A stretch of 60,994 nt of DNA from Loigolactobacillus jiayinensis (GCF_003946445.1 NZ_RHOF01000019.1:1-60994), one strand, 5' to 3'. Counted from the first letter of the stretch, positions 20,219 to 31,964 are shown. Program-made: numbers and translations. Notes: a model not told the origin generated them from the sequence alone.

Positions 20219-20404
20219 GAGAGCCTCCATTTAATTTTAATGTCGTTCGTTTAGATATACCGTAATTAATTAGCATAAACGTGCCAAAAAGACATGAACA
20301 TTTTTTTATAGCACTTTCTAAATTAAACCCACCATTAAATAATAGGGAATTTTCCCGCACAAATCAAGCGTGAGTACAAAAACTTACGCTATTTTCATGA
20401 AAGC

Positions 20405-21784
20405 CTAATTTTCAGGTTCATGGGGTAGCTTAGCCCAATAGTCTGCTTTGTTGACTTGGCGGGCCCGGGCAATCGCCATGGCGTGAAAATCAACATCAGC
20501 GGTAATCGTTGAACCAGCGGCAACGAAAGCGTGGTCAGCGACGTTAACTGGTGCGACAATATTCGAATTACTGCCAATAAAGGCCCAGTCACCAACGTTA
20601 GAATGATGCTTGTTCAAGCCGTCATAATTAACGAAAACTACGCCGCAGCCAATATTGATATGTTCTCCTAACGTAGCATCACCAACATATGATAAGTGAC
20701 CCATTTTAGTATGTGCGCCTAATGTAGCCTTTTTGACTTCACAGAAATTACCGACGTGGACATATTCGCCAATATCAGATTGTGGCCGTAAATGGCTCAT
20801 CGGTCCAATATTGCTGTGATCGCGCATAATTGATTCTTCAATCGTTGAGCTGGTGATTCGCACATCGTTCCCAATCGTGGCGTCACGCAAAGCTGAACCG
20901 TTGCTGATGTAGCAATCGCTGCCGATCACCGTTTTACCTTTTAAGGTCACGCCAGCTTCAATCGTTGTATCAGCCCCAATTTGAACACCGACATCAATAT
21001 GCGTTGCTGCAGGATCAACCAAAGTGACCCCATTAGCCATATGTTCTGCGTTGATTCGTTGTTGCATGATTGCAGTTGCCTGTGCTAAAGCTGCCCGCGT
21101 ATTGACCCCCAAAGATTCAGTGAAGTCTTTCATTTGGTACGCTGCGACAATTTCGCCTTTGGCCTTCAAAATGCCGATCACGTCAGTTAAGTAATACTCG
21201 CCTTGCGCGTTATCGTTACCAACTTCATGTAGCGCCGCAAATAACGCTGCATTATCGAAACAATAAACGCCGGTATTAATTTCGGTAATTGCTGCCTCTT
21301 CACGATTAGCATCTTTTTGCTCAACAATTTTTTCAACAACACCTAATTCATTGCGTACAATACGACCATAGCCAGTTGGGTCTGGTGCGATGGCGGTCAG
21401 CACAGTTGCCTTAGCGCCTTTTTCCTTATGGTATTCAAATAACTGTTCAAACGTCTTGGCTGTGAACAAAGGTGTATCACCACTCACTACCATGGTCATG
21501 CCATCTTTACCACCTAATTGGTCCTCTGTGCGTAAAACTGCATCCCCGGAGCCCTTCTGTTCAGACTGTAGCGCGTAGTCTGACCGTTGACCTAAAGCAG
21601 CTTTAACAGCATCAGCACCATGACCGATCACCGTAACGATCTGATCAGGACCTAACTGCTCTGCTTGAGTTAATACGTGTTCAACCATTGAACGACCACA
21701 AACTGGATGTAGCACCTTTGCTAACTTTGATTTCATGCGTGTACCTTGACCAGCCGCCAAGATCACTGTATATTTTGCTGTCAT
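20405..21784 (-). CDS. glmU: Bifunctional GlmU (GlcN-1-P acetyltransferase / GlcNAc-1-P uridylyltransferase)
   Basis: Forms UDP-GlcNAc, the substrate of MurA. The N-terminal uridylyltransferase domain has [18 protein letters not shown] (about 9-26); the C-terminal left-handed beta-helix (about 250-440) is made of hexapeptide repeats and carries the acetyltransferase region [21 protein letters not shown]. Start at the ATG at 21784 after GCGGGG; 459 aa, usual size. Upstream of prs. Possible weak hairpin after it (20365-20395), but no strong terminator before prs. Confidence 0.96.
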   Translation of the reverse strand: MTAKYTVILAAGQGTRMKSKLAKVLHPVCGRSMVEHVLTQAEQLGPDQIVTVIGHGADAVKAALGQRSDYALQSEQKGSGDAVLRTEDQLGGKDGMTMVVSGDTPLFTAKTFEQLFEYHKEKGAKATVLTAIAPDPTGYGRIVRNELGVVEKIVEQKDANREEAAITEINTGVYCFDNAALFAALHEVGNDNAQGEYYLTDVIGILKAKGEIVAAYQMKDFTESLGVNTRAALAQATAIMQQRINAEHMANGVTLVDPAATHIDVGVQIGADTTIEAGVTLKGKTVIGSDCYISNGSALRDATIGNDVRITSSTIEESIMRDHSNIGPMSHLRPQSDIGEYVHVGNFCEVKKATLGAHTKMGHLSYVGDATLGEHINIGCGVVFVNYDGLNKHHSNVGDWAFIGSNSNIVAPVNVADHAFVAAGSTITADVDFHAMAIARARQVNKADYWAKLPHEPEN

Positions 21785-21920
21785 TTTTTTACCCCGCTTC
21801 AAAAAATTATGTCCGTTTCTGCTAGCTCAGTCAGCCGTATTTATCTAGACCAATCAGCACAACCACGCGACATCTACCTCACTATCATAGCCTAGTCATA
21901 AATAGCTGACAAGTAAAACC

Positions 21921-22003
21921 AGAGTGTGCCAAAAGACGATCAGCTTCTGAGCATTAGCCTACTACTCCGCAACGGGTGATGACTTGCCGCACTTCAGCAA
22001 TAA
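21921..22003 (+). repeat. Dispersed repeat, copy C
   Basis: The first 52 bp match the inverted right end of the 215-bp element at 16569 with only 6 differences (shared block CTGAGCATTAGCCTACTACT, then CCGCAA). The tail TTCAGCAATAAAAAA is shared with copy A. It sits between the glmU start and the terminator of the VanZ-RDD gene. Confidence 0.75.
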
Positions 22004-22043
22004 AAAAGAGGCTGCAACATAATTTTACTTATGTCGTAGTCTC
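22002..22043 (-). terminator. Terminator overlapping the VanZ-RDD stop codon
   Basis: Fifteen-base arms 22008-22022 / 22029-22043 pair with two mismatches and one wobble; apex CATAA/TTATG; six T follow on the minus strand. The stop codon lies within the stem. Confidence 0.8.
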
Positions 22044-23183
22044 GTCATGGATCAATTCAACAGTGCTAACTTCCTTAGTGTGGCTCAAGCGCTCGTAAAA
22101 CAAGCGATCGCGCCGAAACAACATCGTTAGCAGTGCATGCAGGCAAAAAATAGCCAACACAACTGCGACGACCAGCAACGCCATTAAATAATAATCAAAC
22201 TGCGCTTGTGGTGCATGGCTTAGCCCATTTAACAATAAAATCGGTACAATAAAGGTGGGCACGACAGCGCCGTATAACAACACTTGCCGCCAAATTAATT
22301 GCCACCACCGCAACGGTACTGGCAATGCAGCGGTGATTTTTATTTTCACTAAGCGCTTGCCTAAGGTTGCCCCCTGCCATAATCCTGGTAATAATACAAA
22401 ATAACCAAGTACTTCAAGTCCGTACCACAGACCCAGGTTAGCGGTGATGTTATAGGGTAAATGACGACTCAACAAGCTCACAATGCCAGTTAAAATTAGT
22501 AAACATAACCAATCAATGACAAAAGCCACAAAGCGCCGACTAAAGCTGACGCGGCGCCCTTTGGCAAAAGCGGCAGCAATCATTTGCCGTGAAGTAGGAA
22601 ATAACTGCGTCAGAAATGGCGCTAAGCCAAAACCAATTATGCCACCCAAGGTATTGAGCATTAAGTCGTCAACGTCAAATAAACGGTATGGTCGTGGATA
22701 AATGCCGTACAGGCCGGATAATTGGGTTGTTTCAAAAAATAAGGTCAGCGCAAAACTAAGTGCCACCGTTTGTGGAAAGCTGCGCCGAAAATAGTAGCGT
22801 AGATAGGCCCCAAATGGAATCGTCAAAATCACGTTAAACGTTGGTTGTACAAAGGCAGCCTGCTTTAGCGCCGGTAAATAAGTCTGCGGATCACGCCATT
22901 GTAGCACCGTTTTATACATAAATTCACGGACAAACATCAGTGGTTCTAGATTATAGTGCGCTGATGTGTACAGTGCGACTAAATGCCGTGGTGGTAGCGG
23001 TAAAACAACTAAAAAATACGCCGTCAGCAAGTAAAAGACGAACGTATATAAAACAAACGCTTGCCAACCGGTCAGCGCACCGTATTTACGGTACTGGCGA
23101 ACCAAGAACGGAATCGTGATTCCTAATGCCAATACTGGAAAAACCAGCAACGCTATTTTGATTGGATATAAATAAGCGTGCAT
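22029..23183 (-). CDS. VanZ-RDD fusion membrane protein
   Basis: Integral membrane protein of 384 aa. The N-terminal half resembles VanZ (linked in one case to teicoplanin resistance), with YTFVFYLLTAYFLVVLPLP (about 47) and a conserved FETTQLSGLYGIYPRPYRLFD block near 150. The C-terminal part is an RDD domain (SFSRRFVAFVIDWLCLLIL near 215, GATLGKRLVKIKI near 272). Function unknown. It is inserted between purR and glmU, where Bacillus has yabJ-spoVG; 4 nt separate it from purR, so it is probably co-transcribed with purR. Confidence 0.82.
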   Translation of the reverse strand: MHAYLYPIKIALLVFPVLALGITIPFLVRQYRKYGALTGWQAFVLYTFVFYLLTAYFLVVLPLPPRHLVALYTSAHYNLEPLMFVREFMYKTVLQWRDPQTYLPALKQAAFVQPTFNVILTIPFGAYLRYYFRRSFPQTVALSFALTLFFETTQLSGLYGIYPRPYRLFDVDDLMLNTLGGIIGFGLAPFLTQLFPTSRQMIAAAFAKGRRVSFSRRFVAFVIDWLCLLILTGIVSLLSRHLPYNITANLGLWYGLEVLGYFVLLPGLWQGATLGKRLVKIKITAALPVPLRWWQLIWRQVLLYGAVVPTFIVPILLLNGLSHAPQAQFDYYLMALLVVAVVLAIFCLHALLTMLFRRDRLFYERLSHTKEVSTVELIHDETTT

Positions 23184-23187
23184 TGGC

Positions 23188-24015
23188 TTATTTAAACGTC
23201 CGTGCTAAATAATTACCTGGTGCTACGTGAATTGTTTTATCACGACTATCGACCTTATCCACTGACAGTAATGCCGTGTAGTCAGCGATTGCCCGTTCAC
23301 CAGCAAAAGCTGATTCTGCAAAAACGGTCACACCAACTAATTCAGATTCAAACTCTTCAATCAAGCTCTTCATCCCGTTGACAGTGCCGCCGCCTTTCAT
23401 GAAGTCATCGACGACCAAGACCCGTGAACCTTGTTTCAAACTACGCTTGGATAATTCCATTTTTTCAACACGTTCTGAAGAACCGGAAACATAGTTAACA
23501 CTGACAGTAGAGCCTTCAGTGATTTTTGAATCTCGCCGTACGATCACAAATGGCACATTCAAAAAGGTTGAGACACTCTGCGCAATGGGCACACCCTTAG
23601 TGGCGACCGTCATTACGGCATCGACTTCTTGTTCCACGTATTGTGTGGCAATCAAACGACCAACTGAGCGCAAAACATCAGGTTGTCCGAGTAAGTCAGA
23701 TAAATAAACGTAACCACCTGGTAATAAGCGGCTTTGTTCGGATAATTCCGTCGTCATGGCGGCAATAAATTCAGTTGCTTCTTCTTGACCAATTGTTGGA
23801 ATAAAACGAACTCCGCCGGCCGCTCCAGGAATTGTTTCTAAGATTCCTGTGCCACGGCTTTTAAAAGTCCGCCGTACAATACCAAGATCTTCACTGATCG
23901 AGGATTTAGCTGATTCATAACGTTTAGCAAAATAAGTTAGCGGGACCAACGTGTGTGGCCGCTCTAATAAGTAACGGGTAATATCGATCAATCGTTCACT
24001 GCGTCTAATTTTCAA
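23188..24015 (-). CDS. purR: Purine operon repressor PurR
   Basis: DNA-binding repressor of purine genes whose effector is PRPP, made by the nearby prs. Winged-helix N-terminus (RRSERLIDITRYLLERPH) and a phosphoribosyltransferase-type effector domain with the PRPP loop RVLVVDDFMKGGGTVNGM (about 200). 275 aa. Starts with TTG after AGGTGG. A TATAAT-like -10 lies about 30 nt upstream. No clear PurBox was found in its own leader. Confidence 0.95.
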   Translation of the reverse strand: MKIRRSERLIDITRYLLERPHTLVPLTYFAKRYESAKSSISEDLGIVRRTFKSRGTGILETIPGAAGGVRFIPTIGQEEATEFIAAMTTELSEQSRLLPGGYVYLSDLLGQPDVLRSVGRLIATQYVEQEVDAVMTVATKGVPIAQSVSTFLNVPFVIVRRDSKITEGSTVSVNYVSGSSERVEKMELSKRSLKQGSRVLVVDDFMKGGGTVNGMKSLIEEFESELVGVTVFAESAFAGERAIADYTALLSVDKVDSRDKTIHVAPGNYLARTFK

Positions 24016-24233
24016 TTAATCCACCTCATTTCAAGACATTCGCTTGTCTATTATATAGAGTTTACCTTAAAAAAACTAGCATTAATCCATTTTTATCAAA
24101 AATAGTTCGCTTTTTCTCATAAAAGCCACTGTATTGCCATTTAAGCAGACCTTCGCAAAATTAATTTGTCAGTTCACTGCGCGTAAATGCGTTAGAGCCA
24201 CGCCTTACTGCAACTTTTTAAAAACTAAGCATC

Positions 24234-25100
24234 TTAATTTAGCCCATTTAATAATGGCCGCACTAGATAAACCTCGGGACAAAACCCCTTCATACTATTA
24301 AAGACGTGTTGCGCTCGTGAATATTTAGCACATAACCCAAAAACCGTGGGGCCGCTACCGCTCATTTGCGCAGCATCAGCACCAAACTGCTGCATTTTTT
24401 GGCGTAACTGCTTAATCTGCGGGTAACGCTGGCTCGTGATAGCCTCTAATGTGTTGCCCATACTAGTCAAAATTTGTTCATAGTTGCCTTGCTTGATTGC
24501 CGTAACCATCTGTTCAATTGGCGGATGATTTAACTGCTGATCATACGGAATTGAGCGTAAAATACTAGGTGTCGAAACGCTTGCGTTGGGCTTAGCTAAA
24601 ACCACCCAAAATGGCGGTAGCTTCGGTAACAAAGTGATTTCATCGCCGCGGCCAGTTACTAACGCCGTCTGTGAGTACACGCAATACGGCACATCAGAAT
24701 CGATGGCTAAGCCTAAATGCGCCAAGTCCGCCAGCGACCAATTCAATTGCCACAAGCGGTTTAAACCACGCAGTACCGCCGCCGCATCCGAACTGCCACC
24801 ACCTAAACCTGCCGCCACTGGAATTTGCTTACGAATATGAATTCGCGCACCACGGGTGATGCCGGCTTTACGCTGCAATAAGCGAGCCGCTTGAAATGCT
24901 AAGTTACGCTGATCCACTGGTAAAAAACCACTATCAGTCGTCACCTTGATCTGTCGTGAAGTCGTTGTCGATAATTCCACGTAGTCCGCCAAATCAACGG
25001 AGGTCATCACCATTTTCCATTCGTGCTCACCATCGGCATGCTGAAAAAGGGCGTCTAAACTTAAATTAATTTTTGCCGGTGCCTTCTCCGTTATTTCCAT
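24234..25100 (-). CDS. ispE: 4-diphosphocytidyl-2-C-methyl-D-erythritol kinase homologue
   Basis: GHMP kinase homologous to IspE, which phosphorylates CDP-ME in the MEP isoprenoid pathway. Motifs: KAPAKINLSLDAL, the GHMP loop PVAAGLGGGSSDAAAV (about 90) and MSGSGPTVFG (about 250). Start at the ATG at 25100, because GGTGGAG precedes it by 5 nt; 288 aa. Lactobacilli generally use the mevalonate pathway, so this may be an orphan kept in its ancestral position with a different substrate. Upstream of purR as in Bacillus. Confidence 0.9.
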   Translation of the reverse strand: MEITEKAPAKINLSLDALFQHADGEHEWKMVMTSVDLADYVELSTTTSRQIKVTTDSGFLPVDQRNLAFQAARLLQRKAGITRGARIHIRKQIPVAAGLGGGSSDAAAVLRGLNRLWQLNWSLADLAHLGLAIDSDVPYCVYSQTALVTGRGDEITLLPKLPPFWVVLAKPNASVSTPSILRSIPYDQQLNHPPIEQMVTAIKQGNYEQILTSMGNTLEAITSQRYPQIKQLRQKMQQFGADAAQMSGSGPTVFGLCAKYSRAQHVFNSMKGFCPEVYLVRPLLNGLN

Positions 25101-25223
25101 GCTCACTCCACCTGACCACTTGATTTGTTTACAATTATACTAACTTTTCCAGCAAGTTAAAAGGTGCGATACACGTGAATATTGCAGATAACGAAAAAGG
25201 TGGGCGATTGGCACATTTTAAGA

Positions 25224-25262
25224 TCAAAAAAGCTGCAACCAAAATCACTTGGTCACAGCTGC
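25224..25262 (-). terminator. Terminator of the lactate permease gene
   Basis: Stem AGCTGTGACCAA/TTGGTTGCAGCT (minus strand, 12 positions with one mismatch), then TTTTTTGA. Confidence 0.9.
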
Positions 25263-25276
25263 TTTGTTATCCTAAT

Positions 25277-26815
25277 TTAAATGTGGATGGCATGAATGAA
25301 CAAACCAGAAGCGAAGATCCAAATACAGATAATAACTAAATAACCTAAGAAGAATTTCATACTCTGCTTAAGAATTTCGCCTTCTTGGCCTTGCAGATCA
25401 GTTGCTGCTGCAGCAACGGCAATACTTTGTGGCGAAATCATTTTCCCAGCGGTGGCGCCGACTGCATTAGCGGCTACGACCCAATACGTATTGTCGTGAA
25501 GCGCAACTGCAGCTTGACGTTGCAAGTTCCCGAACAACACATTGGCGGACGTATCAGAGCCAGTCACAAAGGTGCCTAACGCGCCAATTAGTGGTGCAAC
25601 GATTGGATAGAATACACCAAGCACACCAACTAAAGTTGCGGCAATTACTGCAATCATGCCACTATAACCCATTATTTTAGCTAAAGCGACGATTGCACAG
25701 ACGGTAATCAAAGTTTGAACCATTTGTACCGCTGTCTTACCCAAAATTTTGAAGATTTGACCTAGTTTCATCTTCTGAATCAAGCCGCCGATAATTGTTG
25801 CTAAAATAATCAACGTTCCTGGCGTGGAGACCCAATTGAACACGTATGGCTTAGCGCCACTACCCGTGTAGATCGTAATTGCCGACTTGATACCGGTTAG
25901 AAAATGATTCATTGGCGGTACCAATGGCGAAGCTAGCATAACAAAAACAAAAACCAGAATGAATGGCATTGCTGCTAACACAAATTTGTTAGCTTTAGGC
26001 GCCTTTTCTGTAGTTTTGTGCTCGCTGGGATGCTTGCGTTCATAGCGTAACGCAAACCACACAGTCACAATAATACAAATAATTGACCCAATAATGGCAG
26101 GCAGTTCAGCCCCAATATAACGAGCAACAAAAATTTGTGGAATACCGAAAGATAACCCAGCTGCTAACGTTGGCGCCCAAACCTCACGAATGGCTTTAAC
26201 ACCACCGCCAATCAACGCAACCAGCACAAATGGGATGATCACAATTAATGGCAATAACTGAATCGTCACTAAGTAAGATAAATGGAGCACGTCTAACCCA
26301 CTGATTTGTGCCAAGGTAGTCACTGGTAACCCAATCGCACCAAAAGCTGTTGGCGCCGTATTGGCGATCAAACAGATTGTCGCTGACAAAATCGGATTAA
26401 CACCAAAAGCAATCAAGATACTGGCTGGAATTGCCACCGCAGTACCAAAACCGGCGATTGCTTCCAGAAAGCCGCCGAAGCCCCAAGCGATGATCAAAAC
26501 CAATAAACGTTTGTCACTAGTGATACTAGATAAACCTTGACGAATCGTCGCCATACTACCACTAGCAGTAGTTAAATTATAAGTGAAAACGGCAGCAATA
26601 ATAATATAAACAATTGGCCAAACACCCATCACTGCACCTTCTAATGCTGCAGTCAAACTATTAATAATTGGCATTTTAAAAACAACGATAGCAAGAACAA
26701 AAGTTAAAATAAGTCCAATAGTACACGCTTTACTCCCAGCCATTTTGAGTACACCTAAAGAAAAAATTAGCCAAACGATCGGTAGTAGCGCGGTTATAAA
26801 TAAGCCCCAATGCAT
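25277..26815 (-). CDS. lctP: L-lactate permease (LctP family)
   Basis: Lactate/proton symporter of the plasma membrane, LctP/LldP family, 512 aa with about 13 hydrophobic helices. Family blocks include GFGGFLEAIAGFGTAVAIPASIL (about 110), ANTAPTAFGAIGLPV and GSDTSANVLFGNLQ (about 415). In a lactic acid bacterium it could import or export lactate. Monocistronic: terminators of veg upstream and its own downstream. It breaks the otherwise conserved veg-ispE neighbourhood, so it is likely an insertion. The 290-bp leader shows no regulatory motif I can name. Confidence 0.92.
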   Translation of the reverse strand: MHWGLFITALLPIVWLIFSLGVLKMAGSKACTIGLILTFVLAIVVFKMPIINSLTAALEGAVMGVWPIVYIIIAAVFTYNLTTASGSMATIRQGLSSITSDKRLLVLIIAWGFGGFLEAIAGFGTAVAIPASILIAFGVNPILSATICLIANTAPTAFGAIGLPVTTLAQISGLDVLHLSYLVTIQLLPLIVIIPFVLVALIGGGVKAIREVWAPTLAAGLSFGIPQIFVARYIGAELPAIIGSIICIIVTVWFALRYERKHPSEHKTTEKAPKANKFVLAAMPFILVFVFVMLASPLVPPMNHFLTGIKSAITIYTGSGAKPYVFNWVSTPGTLIILATIIGGLIQKMKLGQIFKILGKTAVQMVQTLITVCAIVALAKIMGYSGMIAVIAATLVGVLGVFYPIVAPLIGALGTFVTGSDTSANVLFGNLQRQAAVALHDNTYWVVAANAVGATAGKMISPQSIAVAAAATDLQGQEGEILKQSMKFFLGYLVIICIWIFASGLFIHAIHI

Positions 26816-27061
26816 AATTATGCCTCCCTATTCAAAATTAGTATCTGATAAGTAATTATATTGTAACCGATTTCGTTCCTATTGTAATCACTTTTTGTCG
26901 CAAAAATCTAATTATTTGTTTTTAGTAATTGCGATAAGATTCACAAATCACCTGGTTGACTTGCTAATCATTAGCTGGGTACGTGGACTATATTGATTTT
27001 ATTCATAAACTTTAATTACATAAATTATCACATGCAGTTGGTTTTTATATATAATTTTTTA

Positions 27062-27095
27062 TATAAAAAAACTCAGCGCCTATCAGGCGCTGAGT
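27062..27095 (-). terminator. Terminator of veg
   Basis: Perfect 11-bp stem ACTCAGCGCCT/AGGCGCTGAGT (27071-27081 / 27085-27095) with a 3-nt loop, followed on the minus strand by T6. Confidence 0.93.
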
Positions 27096-27108
27096 CCAAA
27101 ATTCTTTT

Positions 27109-27363
27109 TTAAGATGCAGCAATTTGCTCATCATCAAATTCAATTTTAATGGTTTTTGTGAGTAGATCGGCATAGCTATAAGAAACCCGCTCGAAAGCAT
27201 TTTCCTCTTGGTCCAAGTCAACAACGAAAACGGAAGGATACGTTTCGTGCAAAATCCCCTTGCGTCTGGTGACTTTTTTTCGCCCAGCTTGCGCGACAAC
27301 CATCATTTTCTTTCCGACTTTACTATCGAGATTTGCTTTAATGCTCGCTAGTGTAATTGGCAT
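27109..27363 (-). CDS. veg: Veg family protein
   Basis: Small protein of the Veg family, which in Bacillus subtilis affects biofilm formation. The N-terminus MPITLASIKANLDSKVGKKM and the TRRKGILHETYPSVFVV block match the family; 84 aa is normal. The start is the ATG at 27363 because GAGGTG lies 6 nt upstream. Located after rsmA as in Bacillus. Confidence 0.92.
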   Translation of the reverse strand: MPITLASIKANLDSKVGKKMMVVAQAGRKKVTRRKGILHETYPSVFVVDLDQEENAFERVSYSYADLLTKTIKIEFDDEQIAAS

Positions 27364-27469
27364 CTGCTTCACCTCTTCTTAAGATAAAGACTAGTATATC
27401 ACGAATTAGTGGAATTTGCAATTATACCACAAGCTTTTATTTAGCGCAACAAAAAACGTAGTGAAAAGG

Positions 27470-28360
27470 TCAAAGTTTTTCATTTGCTGTAATCGCATTG
27501 GCTAAGCGAACGAAATCGGTTACGCTCAGGCGCTCACCACGGATACCAGGATCGATTTCTTCAGCGGCTAAAACTTCAGTTAAGGCTGCTTTTGTGGTGT
27601 CATCTTTGCCGTAAAGTGCCGTTAAATTATTCCACAAGCTTTTGCGGCGTTGGGCAAAGCTGCCGCGGACTAAACGAGCAAATTCTTTGTCATCAGTGGC
27701 TACAGCAGGTGGGGTCACATGCCGTTTTAGCGCAACGATGGCGGAATCAACGTTAGGTTGCGGTACAAAAACAGTTTTCGGCACGATAAAAGCCAGGTTC
27801 ACTGTCATTTGGTACTGGACTGCCACTGATAAGGAGCCATAAGCTTTGCTGCCCGGATCAGCAGCTAGGCGTTCGGCGACTTCTTTTTGCATCATAACTA
27901 CGATTTGTTCGAAAGCAACGCCGCTTTCGAGCAGGCGCAATAAAATAGGTGTTGTGATGTAATAAGGCAAGTTAGCCACGACTTTAACCTGGTGCTGGCC
28001 ATCAAAGTTATCACGGATCAACGTGGCCAAATCAGCTTTCAAAACATCTTGATTCAGCACGGTCACATTATCATATGGTGCCAGCGTATCAGCCAAAATT
28101 GGTAATAAGCGTTGATCAATTTCCAAGGCCAAGACTTGGTGTGCATTTTTGGCTAATTGTTCGGTTAAGCTACCGATACCTGGGCCGATTTCCAACACAT
28201 CGTCGGCATCCGTCAATTCGGCTGCACTGGCGATCTGCTGTAAAATTGTTGGTTCAGTTAAAAAATTTTGGCCAAGACTTTTCTTAAATGTTAAGCCGTA
28301 ATCCGCTAAGATTGCCCGCGTTCGTGCACGGCTGCCGATCGGTTTTTGTTCTTCAGTCAT
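27470..28360 (-). CDS. rsmA: 16S rRNA dimethyladenosine transferase RsmA (KsgA)
   Basis: Dimethylates A1518 and A1519 of 16S rRNA late in 30S assembly. FKKSLGQNFL (about 25), SAM motif EIGPGIGSLTEQLA (about 57) and catalytic NLPYYITTP (about 127) are present; 296 aa. Overlaps the end of rnmV by 8 nt, so translation is probably coupled. Confidence 0.96.
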   Translation of the reverse strand: MTEEQKPIGSRARTRAILADYGLTFKKSLGQNFLTEPTILQQIASAAELTDADDVLEIGPGIGSLTEQLAKNAHQVLALEIDQRLLPILADTLAPYDNVTVLNQDVLKADLATLIRDNFDGQHQVKVVANLPYYITTPILLRLLESGVAFEQIVVMMQKEVAERLAADPGSKAYGSLSVAVQYQMTVNLAFIVPKTVFVPQPNVDSAIVALKRHVTPPAVATDDKEFARLVRGSFAQRRKSLWNNLTALYGKDDTTKAALTEVLAAEEIDPGIRGERLSVTDFVRLANAITANEKL

Positions 28361-28937
28361 TCAGTTTTTCCTCCATCGCTTGTTCCTCTGCATTTAATTG
28401 CGCCACCGCGGCCGCAAAGTCAGCGGTGGTAATTTGAAATAATTGTAGGCGTTTATATAGTTGCTTGCTATTGGTGTAGCCGATATGCAAAATATCGCCG
28501 AGGCGTTGGCGCCGTGCACGGGCATTCGCGCCGGCCGTCAACCGTGCTAACTGTAGGTCTTGGCGGCTGATCACAGCTGGTGCATCAGGCATCGATGTGT
28601 ATAGCTTAGCCAACGCCTGCAGAATCGCCTTATTGCTGGCATGCTCCACGCCAAGACTGCTGTGATGGTCGGCTGGCTGAGCCTGGCCTGAGCGTAGAAA
28701 TGCGTGCTTCACACCTGGTACTGCCTGCGTAATAATTTTACGGATTTGTTCACCAGGAAAATCTGGATCAGTTAAAACGATCACGCCACGTTTTTCCTGT
28801 GCTAAAGCAATTTCAGCAAGTGTAGCGTCACTGATCTCAGAGCCATTGGTTTCAATTGTATCGGCATTGACCGCGTCTTGTAGACGCCGTGTATCGTCAC
28901 GGCCTTCGACGACGATCACTTCTTTAATTTTATCCAT
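28353..28937 (-). CDS. rnmV: Ribonuclease M5
   Basis: Toprim-family nuclease that matures the 5S rRNA precursor. Toprim Glu in VVEGRDDTRRL (about 9) and the DxD in LTDPDFPGEQIR (about 56); 194 aa is normal. Its ATG overlaps the tatD stop codon (TAATG) and its end overlaps rsmA, forming a tight tatD-rnmV-rsmA unit. Confidence 0.95.
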   Translation of the reverse strand: MDKIKEVIVVEGRDDTRRLQDAVNADTIETNGSEISDATLAEIALAQEKRGVIVLTDPDFPGEQIRKIITQAVPGVKHAFLRSGQAQPADHHSSLGVEHASNKAILQALAKLYTSMPDAPAVISRQDLQLARLTAGANARARRQRLGDILHIGYTNSKQLYKRLQLFQITTADFAAAVAQLNAEEQAMEEKLND

Positions 28938-29710
28938 TATGGTGTCACCTTAAAAAATTTAGTCGTGTTGGCATACGTCTGTGCAGCAATGGTTTCAACT
29001 GGTACCTCGCGTAATTTTGCGATTGCTTCCGCTACGTAGCGCGTGTAGCCGGGCTCATTTTGCTTACCGCGATAGGGTGTCGGCGTCAGATAAGGTGCAT
29101 CTGTTTCTACAAACATGCGCTCTGCTGGCACTGCTTTAGCTGCTTCATGGACTAATGGTGCGTTTTTAAAGCTGACCACACCACTAAAGGAAATCATCAT
29201 CCCTAAATCTAAAAATTTGTTCATCCAGTCGACGCTTCCATTAAAACTGTGCATAACACCGCCGTATTCGTCGATATGGGCGTCTTTAAGGATATCATAG
29301 GTATCGGCCAAGGCATCACGTGTGTGTACGGAGATCGGCAAATGAAGCTCACGTGCCAATTCGATTTGTTCGCGAAAAATTTTCTGTTGTTGGCTATGGT
29401 GCTCACTATCCCAATGATAGTCCAAGCCAATCTCGCCTACCGCAATCACTTTTGGCTGCTGCAATTGTTGCCGCAAAGTATCAGCAACTTGCTGATTGTA
29501 ATCCATGGCATATTCTGGATGCCAGCCAACAATCGCATATAAGTTATCAAAGCGCGCAGCTAAATCTAACGCGCCTTGATTCAAATTAGCGTCTGAACCG
29601 ACGATGGCCATTTTGGTTACGCCTAGTTCGGCGGCGTGCTGAATATAAGCTGCTTCCTGACCAGCAAATGGTGCGTCATTCAAATGGGTATGAGAATCAA
29701 AAATTTGCAT
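28937..29710 (-). CDS. tatD: TatD family metal-dependent DNase
   Basis: TIM-barrel hydrolase of the TatD/YabD family, a metal-dependent 3-prime exonuclease type. HTHLNDAPF at residue 6, GEIGLDYHWD near 90, HTRDALADTYDIL near 127 and ETDAPYLTP near 200 form the metal site. The start is ATG 29710 with GGAGG 5 nt upstream, giving 257 aa; the 36 extra codons of the longer frame run through the metG terminator and are not real. Confidence 0.94.
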   Translation of the reverse strand: MQIFDSHTHLNDAPFAGQEAAYIQHAAELGVTKMAIVGSDANLNQGALDLAARFDNLYAIVGWHPEYAMDYNQQVADTLRQQLQQPKVIAVGEIGLDYHWDSEHHSQQQKIFREQIELARELHLPISVHTRDALADTYDILKDAHIDEYGGVMHSFNGSVDWMNKFLDLGMMISFSGVVSFKNAPLVHEAAKAVPAERMFVETDAPYLTPTPYRGKQNEPGYTRYVAEAIAKLREVPVETIAAQTYANTTKFFKVTP

Positions 29711-29741
29711 AACTGCCTCCAAAAATATAGAAACTGACAAT

Positions 29742-29780
29742 AGCTGGCTACTCGCCTGAATATTGCCGTCTGGCACACTC
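29742..29780 (-). repeat. Dispersed repeat, copy D (short)
   Basis: On the minus strand it begins GAGTGTGCCAGACGGCAATA and continues TTCAGGCGAGTAGCC, resembling the start of copies A and C (GAGTGTGCC, GACGG, TATTCAG). It follows the metG terminator directly. Confidence 0.45.
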
Positions 29781-29814
29781 AAAAAATAAAGGGCTGCACA
29801 TAATTGGCAGCCCC
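29781..29814 (-). terminator. Terminator of metG
   Basis: Stem GGGCTGC/GCAGCCC (29791-29797 / 29807-29813) followed on the minus strand by TTTATTTTTTG. It contains CATAA, as in other terminators of this window. Confidence 0.85.
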
Positions 29815-29821
29815 ACAATAT

Positions 29822-31882
<2,061 letters not shown>

Positions 31883-31890
31883 TTACCAAA

Positions 31891-31899
31891 ATTATAGCA
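31891..31899 (-). promoter_or_regulatory. Predicted extended -10 promoter of metG
   Basis: Minus strand TGCTATAAT, a consensus extended -10, about 39 nt before metG. No good -35. Confidence 0.55.
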
Positions 31900-31923
31900 C
31901 AAAAAAACGCGCGGTTGGGCGTT
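31900..31923 (-). terminator. Terminator of tag
   Basis: Short stem AACGC/GCGTT (31906-31910 / 31919-31923) followed on the minus strand by TTTTTTT. The U-run abuts the metG -10. Confidence 0.6.
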
Positions 31924-31964
31924 TCTCTAATAATAAAGCGCAAACCCAAAATTAGATTTGTGTT

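Noticed and set aside
24016-24233. Short gene or purine riboswitch between ispE and purR
   Set aside because: No frame with a ribosome site and no aptamer pattern; only a TATAAT-like promoter for purR.
29711-29818. 36-codon N-terminal extension of TatD
   Set aside because: It reads through the metG terminator and repeat D; the internal ATG has GGAGG and starts at the normal HTHLND position.
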